Assembly (NCBI RefSeq): GCF_014205055.1
Contig: NZ_JACHMS010000001.1
Location: forward strand, 1-64,000
From: Streptomyces luteogriseus
Lineage (GTDB): Bacteria; Actinomycetota; Actinomycetes; Streptomycetales; Streptomycetaceae
Length of the DNA stretch: 64,000 nt
Reading direction: 5' to 3'
The position numbers were made by a program, and so were the translations under genes. A model generated the notes under the pieces. The model did not search any database and was not told the origin of the DNA. It worked only from the letters and a program-made list of their open reading frames with translations. Shown piece by piece: positions 62,204 to 64,000 of this stretch (positions are counted from its first letter, which is position 1; every line of letters begins with the position of its first letter).

Positions 62204-62800
62204 ATGCCCAAAACCGTCGACAGGGAGGAACAGCGCCGGCAGATCGGTGCGGCCCTGCTCCAGCTGGTCGCCGAACGCGGCCTCGACGAGGTCAGCGTGC
62301 GCACGGTGGCCGCCGCAACGGCCCGTTCCCCCGGCGCTGTTCAGAAGTACTTCCGCACCAAGGACGAGATGCTCACGTTCGCCGCCGAGCTGGCCGGTGA
62401 GCGCATCGAGCGCCGGATGGCCGAGGTGAACACCGCATTGCCGCTGCGCCAGGCGCTGCGTGACCTGATCCTGACCACGCTCCCCATGGACGCCGAGCGG
62501 CGCGCCGAGGCCACCGCGCAACTAGCCTTCGCCGTCCACGCGGCACACCACCCCCGCCTTGCCGCGATCCGGCGACAGGTCGACCAGGACATCCGTCAGG
62601 CACTGGCCACCTGGCTGGAGTCAGCCGGGCACGAAACCCACGCGGCGGCCGTCGCTGACGCAGTCATCGCACTGTCCGACGGCCTGGCACTGCGCATGCT
62701 GTACACCCCGCAGGAGCGGGAGCACCTGCTCACAGTCCTGGACCAGGCGCTGGACACCCTGATCCCGGGCCATGAGACAACCCAGCATCTCCGCGAGTAG
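62204..62800 (+). CDS. TetR-family regulator
   Basis: The 198-residue protein has a standard TetR domain (EEQRRQIGAALLQLVAERGLDEVSVRTVAAATARSPGAVQKYFRTKDEML) and a C-terminal ligand domain (AQLAFAVHAAHHPRLAAIRRQVDQDIR ... ALSDGLALRMLYTPQE). The ATG at 62204 follows GGGAG. A partial palindrome AGAATACGACTGTATCT lies about 22 bases upstream and could be its operator, but the match between halves is imperfect. Targets are unknown; it is divergent from the DUF1707 gene. Confidence 0.87.
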   Translation: MPKTVDREEQRRQIGAALLQLVAERGLDEVSVRTVAAATARSPGAVQKYFRTKDEMLTFAAELAGERIERRMAEVNTALPLRQALRDLILTTLPMDAERRAEATAQLAFAVHAAHHPRLAAIRRQVDQDIRQALATWLESAGHETHAAAVADAVIALSDGLALRMLYTPQEREHLLTVLDQALDTLIPGHETTQHLRE

Positions 62801-62959
62801 GCCGGGGAGACTCCCGCACCAGCAGCGGGACCCACCCTCCGGGCCCACGGGCCCCGCTGGTTCAACCGATGCCGGGCGTGCCTCCTCAGCACCCCGCCGA
62901 CGCTGCGCGTGCCGCCGGCCGGCGGTGATAAGGACGTCCGGGCGCTGGCCACGCAGCGC

Positions 62960-63500
62960 CTAGATCTCGATGCCGAGCGCCGTGTCCGGCCTGCACTTCG
63001 TGCACGCCGACGCCTGCTGGCGCAGTGCCGCGATGGCCTGCGCTCTGGTCGCAGGTTTCGTCCGTTTGCCCGGGTCCCAGCACTCACCCGTGTGCAGGGC
63101 GCCGTCGGACTGCACGCTGAGGGCCTCGACGCGGATGCCGCGCTCGGAGACGGGTTCGCTGCCGGGCCACAGGCCGGCGTAGGCGGCCTCGTCGCGGACG
63201 ACGGCGAGCACGGCCTGCCCCAGACCCGCGGCGTCGAGCACGCCGTCGAAGCCGGCCACTTCGGGGGGGCTGGCCGCGGTCCAGGAGGTGGTCGGCGCCG
63301 CGGGCTCGGACGAACTTCTCGTCAGCGGCGGAGCCGAGGCCGGTGACCTTCAGCCCCTGCCGGTGGGCCAGTTCCACGGCGTGCGCCCCGACTCCACCGC
63401 CCGCGCCAGTGACCAGCAGACTCTGCCCCGGGGCCAGGTCGAGCAGGCGCAGCACTTGAGAGGCGGTCGTCGTGTTCAGTGGCAGGGCCGCAGCTGAGTG
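62960..63500 (-). pseudogene. Quinone oxidoreductase (MDR family), truncated and shifted
   Basis: NTTTASQVLRLLDLAPGQSLLVTGAGGGVGAHAVELAHRQGLKVTGLGS is the nucleotide-binding half of an NADPH:quinone reductase. Near 63262 the text switches frame to VAGFDGVLDAAGLGQAVLAVVRDEAAYAGLW. The N-terminal 120 residues are missing on the right side. A run of G beside the shift makes a sequencing error possible, but the missing 5' part is real. Confidence 0.75.
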
Positions 63501-63599
63501 TCGTCGGCCTGTCGGCCGACGCGAAAGCGTTGCTCGAGTAACGCAGACGGTCCGTGGACGACACGGTGGATGAGGATGACCGCCGAGATGCCTGTCCGG

Positions 63600-63792
63600 G
63601 CGCCGTAACGCGATCGCCCAGTACCGGGCCCTGACTCAGCTGCGTGTCGGTTCGGCCGAGGAGTACCGGGCCATCGGACGCTCCTGCGTGGACAACGACG
63701 CCTGGCGCACCGCCTACGAGGCGATCGCCCCGGGGCTAGCCGCATTTCAGCGCGAGCCATCGAGGCCTACTCCATCACCAGGCTGGACTGAG
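63600..63792 (+). pseudogene. TipAS-like regulator tail
   Basis: SAEEYRAIGRSCVDNDAWRTAYEAIAPGLAAFQREAIEAYSITRLD, read with one frame change near 63750, resembles the end of the TipAS ligand domain of MerR-type TipAL regulators. The DNA-binding domain is absent. Assignment is tentative. Confidence 0.35.
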
Positions 63793-63800
63793 ACACAGCG

Positions 63801-63837
63801 CAACCGCCATCACGGGACGGGCTCGCGATGGCGGTTG
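63801..63837. terminator. Hairpin, terminator-like
   Basis: CAACCGCCATC pairs with GATGGCGGTTG across a 15-base loop. It follows the TipAS-like fragment and no T-run is present. The last 160 bases of the window hold nothing else I recognise. Confidence 0.5.
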
Positions 63838-64000
63838 TGCGTGTCACGGCAGGCCGCGATATTCGATCCCGAGGACCAGTGATAACGACACAGCACGGGG
63901 CGCTGTGAGTGAAATGGTCATACCGGGCCTTGGTGCAGTCCCGCCCGGGACAAACTGCTCTACCCGCGGTCCAGGCGGCTGCTCTCTGCCCCCTGGCCTT

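Noticed and set aside
1..64000. CRISPR array, tRNA or rRNA genes
   Set aside because: No regularly spaced repeats and no cloverleaf or rRNA text noticed by eye; a tRNA scan would be needed to exclude weak cases.

Overview
The window is very GC-rich actinobacterial DNA, most likely a Streptomyces linear plasmid or the distal arm of a linear Streptomyces chromosome. The best evidence is a tap-tpg pair (telomere-associated protein and terminal protein) at 0.5-3.4 kb. The Trypco2/VMAP-type cluster, DUF1707 and ANTAR regulators, and many gene scraps fit the same setting. No terminal palindrome array is visible, so the physical end is not in the window.

Layout. 0-0.4 kb: decayed end of a helicase-associated-domain helicase. 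0.5-3.4 kb: tpg and tap. 3.6-9.3 kb: Tn7/Tn5053-like element (tniQ, tnsA-like, tnsB, tnsC), followed by a helicase that lacks its N-terminal half. 11.1-16.1 kb: small-molecule redox cluster (thioesterase, zinc dehydrogenase, two tautomerase-like proteins, NAD(P)-binding protein, aldo/keto reductase) around a TetR regulator with four matching operators. 16.6-25.3 kb: HsdM-like methylase divergent from a Trypco2 / trypsin-VMAP / MoxR / vWA-pseudokinase-TPR conflict operon that ends in a strong terminator. 25.5-35.4 kb: mosaic of small genes and remnants (CtaD tail, DUF6292-like piece, MerR, hydrophobic peptide, broken lipoprotein, IS5 scrap, beta-lactamase-like lipoprotein, nuclease genes). 35.5-38.6 kb: PLP decarboxylase and NAD(P)-binding protein. 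38.7-39.6 kb: IS6-family element that truncates a neighbouring gene. 40-51 kb: membrane receptor, CRP-type regulator, and a tightly coupled five-gene operon of three dynamin-like GTPases, a class III cyclase-like protein with a His-rich tail and a PycTM-like membrane protein. 51-64 kb: tpg scraps, KAS III-like enzyme, small TA-like pair, PhoA phosphatase, ANTAR regulator, HATPase, DUF1707 protein, TetR and several remnants.

The most unusual system is the 40-51 kb cluster. A nucleotidyl cyclase-like gene, a PycTM-like effector and a cyclic-nucleotide-binding regulator resemble Pycsar signalling, here joined to three membrane-remodelling GTPases. The second is the VMAP-type operon at 18.3-25.3 kb, facing a methylase whose catalytic NPPF motif reads VPPF.

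Caution: at least eight genes (tap, tpg, tniQ, tnsB, tnsC, a lipoprotein, the ANTAR regulator, a quinone reductase) appear shifted by one base, several at G/C runs. Some may be sequencing errors rather than true mutations. All calls rest on reading the sequence and on family knowledge; no search was run.
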